A stretch of DNA of 64,000 bases from Pagrus major (lineage: Eukaryota; Chordata; Actinopteri; Spariformes; Sparidae): NCBI RefSeq assembly GCF_040436345.1, contig NC_133216.1, positions 20,733,792 through 20,797,791 on the forward strand, read 5' to 3'. The notes beneath the pieces were generated by a model. That model worked only from the letters and a program-made list of their open reading frames with translations. It was not told the DNA's origin and searched no databases. The position numbers and the translations under genes are program-made. Position 1 is the first letter of the stretch. Every line of letters starts with the position of its first letter. Below, one piece after another: positions 37,301 to 51,123 of the stretch.

Positions 37301-38230
37301 GGGAGGACGTGCAACCTTCTCAGAACTTCAGCATCTACAACGGAGGTGTGGAGGCAGTGTCCAACCTGTTGGGTAGGCATTGTCATATCAGTTTGACCGC
37401 CATATTAAATACTACTATTTTACCATATTCAAGTTGAATGTTTGATTAAAAAGGAAACATGACCTTACAGCTCGTGGTGATGGATCTCAAACCTCAGTGG
37501 TTATTCCATAGTCATCCCTACTATGATGATCCTAAATCAATTTGTTTTGCAGGTGCAGCAACAGCCTACGGTATAGGCTTCACTGAGGTGAGATGGGAAC
37601 AGTGGGGAGAGCTGGCCCTGGGTGGTTTCTCTGGACTCGGGTCAGCAGCGCTCTTCCTCATGACCTTCACTGGCAACATCTGGGTCTGCTACATCGGTTA
37701 CGTTGTTTTCAAGTGTCTGTACATGCTGCTGATAACAATAGCCATGTAAGAGTGTTTACGAGGCTGTTTTGCCCCAAGAATCCAACTAATTTTATTGCAG
37801 GCAGAACAGGAAAAACAATATTTTAATATACAAACACTTCTCTTTAGGTACCAGATTGCAGCTGATCTGACAATGGAAAGATATGCACTGGTTTTTGGGG
37901 CAAACAACTTTGGAGCATTGGTCCTACAGACGATCATTACTTCTGTGGTGGTCGACAGTAGAGGACTGGGCCTGGGCATCATTCCACAGGTGAGCAGTCT
38001 GAACAGAAAAATGTCAAGTTATATCTTCAGAAGCGTTTCCATGCCCACTCATCACTGAAATTGTGTGCCTTTTTCTGCAGTTCACAATATATGCCAGCTA
38101 CTTCTCATTCATCGCTGTTGTCTTTTCACTTCGGGGACTGTTTACCATTTGGATAGCACGGAGAAGCAGCAAACACTCAACCCCTCCAGAGAAAACAGAA
38201 CCTCCAGACACTGTTGAACACAGATTCTGA
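34372..38230 (+). CDS. slc19a3: SLC19A3-type thiamine transporter, tandem copy 2 (7 coding exons, 493 aa)
   Basis: Exons: 34372-34518, 35373-35608, 35696-36230, 37294-37372, 37553-37745, 37848-37989 and 38081-38230 (TGA 38228-38230). The total is 1482 nt, or 493 residues, against about 496 in human SLC19A3. Shared landmarks are [27 protein letters not shown] with the sequon [63 protein letters not shown] and [10 protein letters not shown]. Its first loop and intron layout look closer to the usual vertebrate gene than copy 1. The large exon 35696-36230 carries the acidic loop between helices 6 and 7, rich in E, K and G. Role by family: proton-coupled or facilitated thiamine uptake at the plasma membrane. 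The copy could have diverged in substrate. It is tail to tail with agfg1. Confidence 0.92.
34614..35124. repeat. MITE-like element in intron 1 of slc19a3 copy 2
   Basis: The left end TTTAAAGGATAAGTTTG and the right end, whose reverse complement begins TTAAAGGATAAGAAAATG, form terminal inverted repeats, and both continue into ATGAAAA-type words. It is about 510 bp with no coding potential. The type (TTAAAGG tips followed by ACCAAAAATGAAAAT) is a widespread fish repeat form. Confidence 0.65.
36285..37145. mobile_element. Degenerate Tc1-like transposase fragments arranged as inverted copies
   Basis: Within the intron between exons 35696-36230 and 37294-37372 are fragments of the 3' half of a Tc1/mariner-type transposase gene. 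A forward fragment (36285-36670) is followed by inverted and forward pieces (36671-36900) and an inverted fragment (about 36900-37145). The minus strand of the last reads [10 protein letters not shown], matching the SPDLNPIE-type motif around the third catalytic residue of Tc1 transposases. Translations from both strands show the same repeated words, such as EQVRSMGAP and CSGMSYGCL. Stops and gaps show that it is inactive. Confidence 0.65.
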
Positions 38231-39199
38231 TTTCAAGGAACGTGACGCTGAGATATTGCACTTTTGGTCCCCACTTTTTTAAAACCAAAAAGTCTTCAAA
38301 TTAGGGACTGCAACACTGTTATTATAAATTTTTTATACAAAACAGATATACAAGATTTTCATACATCCATATAAATGAATGGTTTGGTCATTTTGTCTTA
38401 CTTAAAATTCATTTTAATATATATACTGTATATATTTACATATTAACTTAAAATTCTCTAATACCCAATGTAAGTGGTTTTCAGCTCATCAGCCATTCCA
38501 GCTCCGCCCTTTATGGAGGCGGTTGACTGTAGTTCAGAAGCGTTGTGACCTGGGCCCCTGTCAGCAGGGCAGGGGATGGCAGAAAATCAAGTCCCCTGCC
38601 CGTCCCTGATGCAGCAGTCACTCCTCCTCTCATTGCTCGCCAATAGAATAGGTTGTTTTTTTTCCTTTAGTGAGAACAATTTACCAAAAAAGGATCCTGC
38701 ACAAATAAACAGTTTGGTTCTTCACAAATACAGTAAGTGGCAGTACCCATTAGCTTTTCCAAGCAACAGTTCTGTCTTAACAAATCTTGTGTGTTAGATA
38801 CAAATACTGATATGCACAAAGAGCTAATTTCCTAAAAGAAAATATATGTACAGAATTGCAGCATAATGAATGGGATACACTGTATGCAATAACTTAGTTT
38901 TCAGCCAGTTTGATTATACATTGTGGTTCAGTAGAGGCCAGTTCACAGGTTAAATAGAGAAGAGGGGATCAACCTCTCCCTCTGCACACACCATCACTTT
39001 GTTTCATAAGACACAGACAGTGTCATCATGACTGTTCATGTTGTCATATTGTCATATTGTTCCATCTGTGACAAACTGCGATAGAAAATACAAATCCTTA
39101 CAAACATTGTGTTTTTAAAGCTACTTGTGAAACAAAACAGTGCAATAGGTGCAAGCGTGCCAGTTGTTGACCCTGTAGTGGAGCTGATTGGATGGATCG
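38231..39199. other. Interval between the convergent genes slc19a3 copy 2 and agfg1 (3' UTRs)
   Basis: This is 0.97 kb between two stop codons facing each other. It probably holds the 3' UTRs of both genes. No canonical AATAAA was noticed close behind either stop in the right orientation, so the ends of the transcripts are unknown and may overlap. It is AT-rich, with TATATA runs near 38420-38440. No coding exon is recognised. Confidence 0.4.
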
Positions 39200-42100
39200 C
39201 TATAAGAAGGGATTTGTTGAGGAGCCTCCTGCTGGATATTGTGCAGATGGACCCGCACCCTGGAAGGAAAAAGGGATACACAAACACAATCAGAAAGTAC
39301 ATTGGCATTGAGAAGAGGGTCAGAATGAACCCACTAGTCTTTTCTTTTTAATATTAGTACTGACACAATAGAGCCAATATGATCAATTGTCAGGTTCAGC
39401 TGAACTAAAAAGTAGAGATGCACTGATCCACTTTTTTCAGTTCCGGTCCGATTCCTATATTTGAAATAGGACTGTCACAGTATCAGATTTTAACAACACG
39501 ATTATCATGACCAAACAAATTTACGATGACGATATTATCGGAATATCTATAGAAAATAAAATAAAATAAAAAAATGCTGGCAATCAAATCTATTTTTAAC
39601 TGTGTTTACTTTGTGTTTTGTCATTTTGGGAAAAAAAATACCCTCAAAATAAGAGTGTAGGGAGGTGGACAGAGAGTCTGTAACCATAACTATTAAAAAA
39701 GTGTACAGGAAGAACATTTATACTAGTTACTAGTGAAAAGGTAACCAGATGCTGCATTATTCACACGGTATTATCGTATATGTATTAACACAATATCAAT
39801 ATTTGAATTCTTCATATCACGATTATTGTGAATATAGCGATATCTGCTGATACAAGTTCCAGTCTTGCTTTTGTGTGTTTCGACAAAAACAGCTGTTGAG
39901 TTTGCCAAGTTGTATTAGCTCACTCAATTTCAGACTGTCTAATGTTACATTAGGACAGGGTCATGGTCCACAGCACAAAAACATAAGGTGACTCGTGGAT
40001 ATCATCGTAGAACTGTTTAATTGCTAATTAATCACATAATCAATTCATGTAACAACATTTTGGCTATTGCCTTATAATTGCATTATTGCATTGCATATTC
40101 GATATTTATAAAAGCACATGGATCAGTGACATCAGTCCGATATCTGATGAGTGGATTATATCAGTAAAGGCACCTGATAAAAAGGAGGAATAAGGTGACT
40201 GCTTAAACTTTATCAACAATAATCTTGGCTCATGGTACTGAAGCCCCTTCATTCCTCTGTGTGAATCTAAAGGATATCATGTCATGTAGCCATCTTACTA
40301 ACCAGGAAAGGGTTGCTTGAGACCATAGGTCCAGCCATTGCCTGCCCAAAAGGAGTCACAACAGGTTTGGCCTGGCCAAAGGCTGGATATCCTCCACCTG
40401 AAAGACATGTGCAATTTAATTTAAAAGAGGTGATGGAATGCTCACACAAAAAAATCATTACAGCAACAACAAACCTTTTCACTCATGTTCAATATCTTGA
40501 ATCCAAACTTGAAACAATGTAATGACTACTCAGTCTGATGCACATGTAAGCTTGAATTTCAGCATAGTTACTAATGCAGATACGTCTACATCTACATGAT
40601 CTATACACAAGCCCCATTCACGATGCCCTTTCAGTGTGGGAATCATGCGCCGATTCTCCGCATCGCCGTCTGTGTGAAAGTTTCAGATGCGGAGAGGGGG
40701 GACAGTTTAGCTGCGGCTCAGGGGTGTGTCGGTCTGATGGTGTTCACAGTCTAAACAGATCCTTCACTCATCACATAAAAGAGAAATGTCCCACACTTAA
40801 ACCCACAAAGCAACGTTACAGGACCAAACAACAGTAACATGGTAACTGGTAGTATCTTTGGCAACTTATATGAGGAAAAAAATACTGTGTCTGTCATCCT
40901 GTCTGTCCTACCGACTCTTTGTCATATTTCTGCCCAATGGACACACTGGAGCGGCTTTTACGCCGGAGTTGCTTAGTTCAGTGTGAACAAACAAAGGCGG
41001 AGAAATGGCAAGCCTTCGCTGCAGAGATAATGCGGAGTCGCTGTGTGAAAAGTGCTACGGACACACACCGTTGGGTTGCTGGGGATACGCAGGAGGCTGA
41101 GGGAAGGGAGCCTGGCCAGGAAAGGGTTGCTGGAAGGTTCCACTAAAGCTGGTAGGGAGGTTGTAGGCTGCAGCGTTCCCAAATCCGGCTGGCATACTCA
41201 TGGAGCCTGTGCCAAATGACACTGCAACATAGCAGGACAACAGCTGGTTAAAGAAGCTTTTCCAAGACATCTTCAGGCATACGATAAAATAACCTTTTGC
41301 TTAATTTCATTTTCAAAATTATAACAAGAAATTTACATTGACACACACTTGCCTAGAACATGTTACATTACAGAGGAGCTGGCACACAGCAGAAAAAAAC
41401 AAACAAACAAAGACTATGTTATTATTATCAGCAGTTAATCAGAAAGCAATATAAAAGGAGGTAAACTTAAATGAGTGAGAGGATTGACAACTAGGGATTA
41501 CAGAACAGTCATCAAGAAAACAAAGAGAAAAGACATTGCTACAACAAATAAGGTGGTTCAGTAATGGAGTGTGGCTCCCAAAGCAAAACTATCATTTAAC
41601 TGACCACCCGAGATCTTCAGAATCTCGGTATATGTATTTGTTGAGTTTAAACACATGCAAAAATTAGATTAAGGTTGTCTCCAGACAAGCTGCAGAAAAA
41701 AGGAAGGGGCTGTCTGAAAAGAGTCAGACATGACACTTCGGCACTTGCATTACGTGTAGCACCAGTGTCAGATGGCCACACAAGAGTACAGTGTTCCAAC
41801 AATGCAACAGGAGGAACTAAACTGCAAGGAGAAAGCCATCAGATATCTGGTAGAAATGCTACATCCAATTTCCATTAAACAACTGGGGTTGCAATTAGTT
41901 GAATATGCAAACAAATCCAAGGTTAAGGCTTGAGCGTTAAAGACTCAACAGTTGCCAATGTCTTACTGAGTTTACTCATTGAATGAAGCATTTTATGACA
42001 CCAGCAAGCTAATGAATGACTAGATGAACCTTAGAGGACATTATGGTGTATAGTTAGTTAAAATAATTGAATGTCTTCCAAAAGTCAAAAGAGAGTTTAT

Positions 42101-45100
42101 GCCAACTGTTAGAAGGAAAATGTTGAGGAAGCCATTATCAGTGAGTCCAGAGTTACCCTGTAGAAGGTCCTAAGAAACTGCCGTGATACCTATTATTTAA
42201 ATAGACACCACAGTAATGACATTTTTGATCATAATGATATGGCATGACTCTCTAATCACTCTCATTACATGAATGTGGAAATTGATTGTTGTTCCTTGGT
42301 CCATCATTACATTGATTTCCAAAATTTTCCAAAGAGGGGATTTTTTTACATCCGGGCTCGACATATCCTATTCCCCCCTAGTTACTGTATATTTTGTCAC
42401 ACCCCTATTTGTTAATGCTGTGATTAGATTTTTTTTTTACCTCTACAACATTTTCCCGATAGATTTGCCACAGGAGCAAGAGCAAGGCACAGGAGAGCAA
42501 AAAGGAAGCAGAGAGCACAAGGGAACCTACCAAAGGCGGGAGGATAACCCTGCCCGTGAAGAACCCTCATCAAGCCTGTCCAGCATGGCAAGAGCAATCA
42601 GAGACAACTGAATCTCAATGTCTGCAACTTCCTGTCTACTGTGCACACACCCGTAAATGGCAACGCTAGTCCTGCTATTTCCACAAAACTGGTATTCAGA
42701 ATGTATTGATCCTTTAATGTTCTCTTCTACTTTCCCGATTGGTTGCCTCTGTGTTCAGCAGAGTGGTCTCAGGCTGATTCATTGCCGAGGCAGCTAAGGC
42801 AAAGGTTGCCACTTAGGGTGTGCAAGGAAATCTAATAAATAATATACTTACTGTAAGATAACACACCTATTTTTTCCACAAATGATTTTTATCTGCATTA
42901 TCTCAGCTAACTGATTTGGTGGTGTTTTATATATGCTTCACATTTAAGAACACACACAAACATACACATAAACACACCTGCTGCTGCTGCTGCCACTGCC
43001 ATATTTGCTGCTCTGCCATTGCTCTGGAACGGGTTGGTGGGAGCGGCTGCCGGGGCGACTCCAGCAGCTACAAACGGATTAGTTGACTGAGCTGTTGGAG
43101 AGAGGTATCAAGTCACCACACATGAGTGTGAACAGGACAATAAAGGAAACAAAAGCAATGATTCATGGAGGAGCATTTCAACATGTTGATGTCCAGTGTC
43201 AGTCCTTGTTTGTTTGTTCTAAACAGCAGGACAACAAAATTTCCCAAAAACTGCAGTAATTTTATAACTATGCAGTTATACATATTAACTAGGGGTGCAA
43301 ATTTTATGTAATTTCTTTATGTAGTCGATAATCGGGTGCCTTGACAATCAATTATCGTTTAATCAATAATAACATGAAATATGTTGAACATCTTTCCTAT
43401 ACAAAACTGTTTTAACCACTGACATGATCTATGTTTGATGAAATCAAATCAGAGTCGGCTACATTAGGAGTTAAAAGAACAGATAAAGTAAACACCAAGT
43501 TTCCTGAATGATGAACTAAATAACATAAAATCATGACTTCATTTTAATTGCAGAGCTCCCATCTGTTGCCTTTCAACAACTAGCAACAAAATCCAACCCA
43601 TACTGAGCCAACAAAAATGTCTTTTTTGTATTTTTTTAATGACAAATTACATGTACTTAAATTAAATACATTTCCTCATACCAGTATTTTGTGTTTTATT
43701 TGGATATACTGTATTTGAAAAACTATTGTAAAATACTCTTTAATGTATTTGTGCCCATCTCTTATTGTCGATTAAGACATTTTTAATTGGTTAAAGTCTT
43801 AACGGCAGTTAATCGATTAATGATTACTCATTAACATCCCTAATATTAACAAACAACTTCATAAAATAAAGTATCCAAAAAAACAGTGAAGTTTGTTGTC
43901 CTAAAAAAAACCCAACAAAACAAAAATAACTGAAAAAAAAGTAAAGCTTATCAACATAAGAATGTTTTCCACAGAATAGGAACTTGCTACAGATTCATAA
44001 TCTAACCTTATTCTCTGACGACATTTGACGCAACCTGTTCTCGACATCAGGAAAATCCTTAAAACCCCATAAGGTCACAAAAGTTGTCAACAATATCTAA
44101 ATGACTGAAGTTTGCTGTAATTACCTAAAGTATACTGTGCCTCACCCTGTGGCTAACCTTTGTTTCCAACATTATTTTAGAGTTTGTAGATCATTACTGA
44201 TTTAATTTGGGAGCATAATTAGCACAAACCATTGCACAACAGCCTGTAGGTTCACTCACCTCCAAAACCTTGAGCCATGCCAGGTAGAGCCTGCTGTGCT
44301 TGTGCTGCTGACACCCCAGTCTCGGGGCCAAACATGCCCCTGTAGTGAAACAAAGTCAACACATAAGCTTCTCAGGAAGACAGAAAAAAAAGGAGACCAG
44401 ATCCTGTGTGACAGGAGTGTTGTCACTGTATGTTTGTAGGTTAAGTTCCTTTGGATAATTCACTGCATTTAGTTGTAGATTTAGACTTTTAGAATCCACT
44501 TCAACAGGTGTATGTGTTTAGTTACTTACCCTTGTGAGGTGCTGGTGGTGTTGTAAACACTGGTGGCAGGGGACGAGGAGCTGAAGACGGTATCCAGCTC
44601 TGCAAGAGCAGCATAGCGGTCCCCCATCGCATGCGCTGCTGGCTGCTTCTGAGGCAAACCACCCACTCCTGCTGCTGCCGCCGCTGTGGCTGAGCTCACC
44701 CCGCCGGGAATACCACCTCCTGGAATAGAAGCACATGACGGCAGAGCCGGGCTCAATCCACCTCGAGTCAACTAATCCAGAGGGAAAATTCAAATTTCAA
44801 AGACACAAACAAAAACGTCCGGAGATATCTGCCACATTCAACCTATTCAAAATGATGGGGAATAAATGTTCAATCATTAGGAAATTTGCATTTTCTAGCA
44901 CAGAAATACAGTTTGTAATATGAACAAAATGAGCTAGTACCAACCCAGTACAATTCACAGATACTCGAGGGCCAAAATTCTGACCATGTGATATTAAAGC
45001 TCTCCAATCAAACCAAAACATATAGAATTCTTAAAAGCAAGGAGGCATCGACACCATGTGCAGAGTAGCCCGTCATCTGTATACAGGCTGGTTCAGTAGC

Positions 45101-48100
45101 ACTGAGGTCAGGGGGCCGATTTGGGGAAAAAAAATGGTAAGGCCATCTCAAGATACCACATTTTAGTGATACAGTATCACAGGTTTGCTAGAAAATGTAA
45201 ATCAGCCCTGTTATGACAGAGATTGTCTTTCCCTGCATTGGCAAGAAGATTCGACATTATGTTTTTAGTTGTGTCAACTTCTCTTTTTTGGACGATTTCT
45301 ATCCCTACATTTGAGATCTATGAAACAGGCTAGGCAGGAGAAGTTTACCTTGCTCTGTATTGGCAGAGCTAAACACGTTATCCAGGTCAGCCAGGGCTGC
45401 GTATCTATCGGCAGGGAGGCTAGTACTCTGTACAGCATCTCTGCCAGCTCCTGTGGAGTTACTCTGGGAGGAAGAACTGAAGGATCCAAAGTCAGCGCTA
45501 CACGATTTGGGGAAGTTGTCAAAATTTGCAAAATTGGCATTTGCTAGTCCCCCTGAGGCGCTACCTGCATGAAAGAGAGAGATTAAAAAGTCATGAGGGG
45601 GACCTCCATTGTTGGTTTTGAGTAACAGCATTAACAGAGTGGAGAGGGAGATAAGAAGCTGCATGGAGGATAAAGCTGGGGTGGTGTCAGGCTGGGGCTG
45701 GGATACTTTCATTATCTATAAACAAGTCCTCTGCAACACTGCACTACGTAGCTCTTCATTAGCCTATGAACCTGAGAAACACAGCATAAAATTTGCATTT
45801 ATATGTCTTAGAGGCACATGTTGTGCAGAACAGCACCTTTCTTGATTGCCTCGGTTATATCAGCACCATACTGTGGATAAATGAGTTACACACAGCACCA
45901 ACCTAAAATGTATTAACAGTGACATGGAAAACAACTTGTTCAGTGGAATACATCTTTACTTCAGTCACTTTCAACCAGATCTAAAATTGTTATTAGGGAA
46001 ACAAACAACATTAAACATTATTAATCGCTTTTTTAAAGCAAAAGAAGTGTACACCCTTTATCTGCGAGGAACAAAGCCTACTCAAGAACTGCTCAGAACC
46101 TTACCATTGCACATACTAATCTGTGTCATTTCTTTTACACTATATATTTACATTTGGGAAAACCATGCTGATTCAGGCACTTCCACCTGATGAAAATTCA
46201 ACTTTTTTTTTTTTCAGGACATGAGTTTCTCGAGCATACTAAGAACTCAGGGAGAACTCATTTGTTTGGAATGCAATAAGAGGTGTGATACATTACAATA
46301 TTTCATGCTTGGCACAGCACAATAAAAAGATTTGGGATATGGAGCTTTTGTCTTTGTGATAACTAAGGAGAGAGAAGGTAATGTTTAGTAATAATGCTCA
46401 CACCATCACAACAGTTAAATATCAACCAGTGCTTTAATTGCATTCAACTGAATGCATTCCCTTAAGCTTGTGGAAAAGGCATAATGGGACAGGTACAATC
46501 TTTCATGCAACTGATCTGTGTTAGGTGAACATACCAATAGAGTGATGTAGCTGACTAGATGGCTATGCCGATTGGACCAATTACTTAGTGAGGCTCTTCC
46601 GTGTAGACAGTGCAGTGTGAATTATAGCTAGCAGCATGGCGGATGAGGTGCTTGTGCCAAAAAATAGCTATTTTCTATGCAATATTGTCTTGTAATATTG
46701 CAAATGGAGCAATTCACAGGCTATTTAAAGTCTGACTGTACTCTACAGGGCATGTCAAAAATCAAAAATAAAAAGATTGAAATTTAAATCGTGGATTGTG
46801 ACTATTATAAAATAGATTGTGATATATCATGCTTTGGCCAGATCGCCAACCCCTATCAGCAGATATAAACCTTCTCTGACCAGTGATCTTAAAACTTCAG
46901 AGGAACTCGGAGGAAGTTGTTTACATGAAGCTGATGGCCTTGAGAACACCAGGCACACCTGGTATTTATTAGCTATTGTTTCCTCACACCTTAACCAGCT
47001 CCTGATGAGGGCTTGCAAGAGCAAATATCCCAATGTCTTCTTCTGGAGTAACTCTTTTTTTAATCATGATTTTCTTTTATTATTTCTTACATGACATGTT
47101 GGACTACAGAAAAGTTACTTCTAAATAAGTGATGGGATAGACTTCAAGGGCACAGTGTTCTTGTGTTCCCCACTTATTTATCTAAAAGGAGAAGAATGTA
47201 CATGCATTGTTCTCATTTCCTTCCATCTGGTCTATTCTCTATAGTAGTTCTCAATCACGACAGCACCAATCAAAGCTTATTATCCCTGTTTTCAACCAGT
47301 GAGATTGTCAACAGCGATTCAGAGTCACAGACAAAAAAAGCTACATGCTGAGACACACATTACATCCAGAGAGAGGAGGAGGATCACAGCGACTACACAT
47401 TAGAGACGGTGGAAAGGGTGTAAGCTGTTAAGAGGGCAAGCCCAGAGAGAGACTTACTGTGTGCACCCTGGAGAGGCAGAGCAGTGGCAAACTCACCCAT
47501 ACTGCGGCTGGATGAGAGCGCAGTGAATGCTGGCAGCCAAAAATCAAAGAGGGAGGGAGAGATGGGGCAATGAGCAACGTAAGACAGGGTGGAGAAACAA
47601 AAGAAAAGACGTCAACTAAACCAGAGGTCAAAATTAAAAAGGGTGAGGTCAAAGAAAGTCAACTACTGCTGAAGCAAAAGGATGAAAAACACATGAGACA
47701 GAATGGACAGCTTAGGCCGATAGCACAGTCAGTCAGTGTCTGTGAGAAAGGGATTATCTTACAAAGCCAGAGAGAGAGAGGGGAGCTTTATCCATCAAGC
47801 AATGGGCATACTAAAGAGATCACTGTGCAGCTCTGCACAATGATAGTCAATCAATGTAGACCTCCAGCAGAGGGCACTGTAGCACACAACATTTCCCTGA
47901 GACTTGGGGGTGGAGGCTTAATTGTCTGTTTGCGCATTAGAGTCTGTTTTTGTATGAGTACGAGAGAGAAGTGTTCAGGTAAAAAGCCCGAAAGCCAGTT
48001 ACTGCTGAGCAAATACTCTTTTACATAACATGTTAACTGCATGTTATGTAAAACTGCATGAAGGGCTTGAAGGGAAATATGGACCAGAATGACAAACACA

Positions 48101-51065
48101 GGTAAGATGACGACAATACTATGACTCTGTTACATCCATAATAGACTAAATTAAAATGCCAAAAGGCCAAGCAAATATTTGACTAAAGCACACTGTGTAG
48201 AATACATATCTTGCATGTATTTATATTCATATTAATCGTTTAATATTCCTATAGGGACATGCAGTGTGGTTACACGCTACAGCAGTACTAAGCCTGGTTT
48301 GTTGCAGGTCCTTTATCACTATAACTGTCTGCCTAATGAGTGCACAGTGCAAGACATTAAGTGCATTCAGCATATTGCATATTACAAAACATATTAGTCC
48401 TACTGCTGCGCACTTAATTTCAAACTTTAAATACAGTAAGTGCACACTAAAAAAAAAGTGGCTTCATTGATTTTTCACAGCGGGTAACCTGTTTGACACG
48501 ATCAATTCAAAATAAAGCTTTTAAAGTAGATCAAAATACAGACATGCTTTAAGTTGTACATGGAGTGAATTCTTCCTATGAGTCTGCACAGGAGTGCAAA
48601 GAGCTTCATGCTCCATGACCTGAGGTTTTGGCCGAGGGCACATACCATATAAACACACAGTGAAGTCATGTGTTCAACTGCAGTCAAGTTGAATTGCTTT
48701 CAAACACATAAAATGTATTAGCATTTTTTGTTTTTTGCTTTGAGGAAATGTATAAACCAAACTTACAGATTTTGCTTATTTTCCTGGTTATTAAACTTCA
48801 TTTGAACTGTGATTTTTTTTGATGAAACCATCTGTTGCACATACTGTAGGTCTTTTGAAACCGGATCAATGGACATTGCACACATGAGTTGAGAGAACAG
48901 TTAAATGGCAAAAATGGCACAGAAAACATGGCTGCAAACTGCTGAAATGTAAAAAGGATGTTTGTGTTCAGCCTATATGTACATTCTCAATGCGTGTGTG
49001 TACATAAATATTCAAGCTATCGTCTTGAGAGAGAACTTGCTCTACCTGTATTTGTGGGATGGAATGGGGCTTGGGGTGCGGAGGGGAAACCACCTGTCGA
49101 CCCAGAAGTGCTCCCGAATGCATCAAAATTAGCAAAGTCTGCATTTGCGTTGGCATTCTGTGCCGCTGGAGGTGGTGTCAGGATGAGGTTCAGACGGGGA
49201 GATGAATGAAAAAAAAAAACACAATGAGAGGAAAACAATGGATGAGATAGTAATAGAATGGATTTATACATATAATGACAAAAGGCATGGGCTGCAAAAC
49301 AAATACAATGGATTATGTGATAAATATGAGAGATAATCATAGAGTGGCATCACGCAACAATAAAATGCATATTGGCTTAAAATGCAGGCAAGATGATGTT
49401 CACCCTCTCCCATGGGATACTATCTGGACTCCTTGCTGTGCACACAGCATGGAAGTGTACGCAACACTATACACGTCATTAACCTCAGAGGTGTACATCT
49501 CTGCTCATGTTTACTATGTGGAGATGTGAGATGCCACTTTAGTCACTTGATGGCTCTTTAAGGGGAAATGAGAGGACATTAACCCTCCATGGGGAGCAAA
49601 CATTAATAGCCCTATGTTACAGACATTAGTAACCATGGAGATGAGTCTGTCCATTGCACCTCTGGTAGCACTCCATACTCTATGGCTATGGTTTGCAATC
49701 ACAGAGGTACATGGCAGCTGACATTTAACAGATTCTGCATAATCCTGAACTTCTGCCACAGTCCTAACAGGCCTTAATTAGAATGCAACATCAATCAGCA
49801 TGCAGCAGTCTCTTACAACACCTGAAGAATTTTAAATGGCTGCCGCATTACTTCAATCTATCTTCTGTCAAACTGTTCTACACATGAAGAGGTACATACG
49901 CCTACATGCACATAACAAATTTTGATTTGTTTCAGCTGAAATTCATCATGTTTCCTCCAAACAATAGAGGTGATTTCACCAATAAAGACTTCAAACTAGT
50001 GACAAGACTGAAACTGATGAATGAAAACATGCATGCACTCAGCCATCTCTGGCATTTGGTTTGGTGCTCCTGGTACAGCCTGTGAAACAACATGACTGAT
50101 GCAACTTCCACATTTAACAGGACAATCCCATCGTGACTGAAGTTCTTGCTCATTTCCTGCATTCACTTTCTGCTTTATGTCTCAGCAGATCACTTTCCTG
50201 TGTTTTTACCACGTTGACATATTTAGCATATTTCGGATTGTCAACTGGTGTTGACAAGACCCGCACACGTTGAACATAAAACGTGTTTTGCCTTAGATGT
50301 ATCATTTAATCATTTATTTGTCTGTTTCTTACTTGTGTGGCTGTTGAAATGTGCAAAGTTAGCAAAACCGGAGCTGGTGCCTGCATTCATGTTGGGCGGG
50401 GCAGCGAAGATGTCTCCACCCAAGTCACTGAGGAGGTCAAACCTCTTGTCATGGAACTGCTGCTGATGGGTTTGTCCACGGCTCACCACTGGAGACTGGT
50501 GGAAACAAGAGATGGATTGAAAAAAAGAACTGCAGGTATGTGTTGAGCCGCATGTATAAATATGTTCACTGTCTATAGGGTCCTTGAACAACCTTCACAC
50601 AAAGATTAAAGAAGACAAGAAAAAAGCACTTTGAATAGGGTTAATGAGATGCCTTCTGATGATAATACTGTACATTTAAAGGGGCTCTATGTAACAATTT
50701 GTAGAGACTTAAATGTGTTAATCACTTTTTAATTGGCCATAAGTGAGCGGATTCTAACTTGACTTAATGCTGCTGGACTGTGGATTTCTTTGTGAGGGAC
50801 TCTCATCGGGTTCTCCCCGACAGTCCAAAGGATGTAAATTAATGTACGTTTTGAGTGCCTTGTTTCAGTGTCTCTCTCTGCTCCACTAACAGAGAGCAAC
50901 AGTAGCTAATGTTAGCTAACATGAACTAACGACCGGCTTCCAGCACAAGTTCCACAGAGCCCCTTTAATTGTTTTAAATACGTTATTTTAGCCAGTAATT
51001 TGTTCAACCTTAGCAATCATTGATGGTCAAGCCAACATTCTGGCAATGATTACAAATTCATCATA

Positions 51066-51123
<58 letters not shown>

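Noticed and set aside
42273-42611. 112-codon plus-strand frame in agfg1 intron
   Set aside because: No family resemblance, no splice or promoter context, and antisense to agfg1.
47570-48028. 152-codon plus-strand frame in agfg1 intron
   Set aside because: Low-complexity lysine/glutamate-rich start, no recognisable domain, and it lies antisense in an intron.
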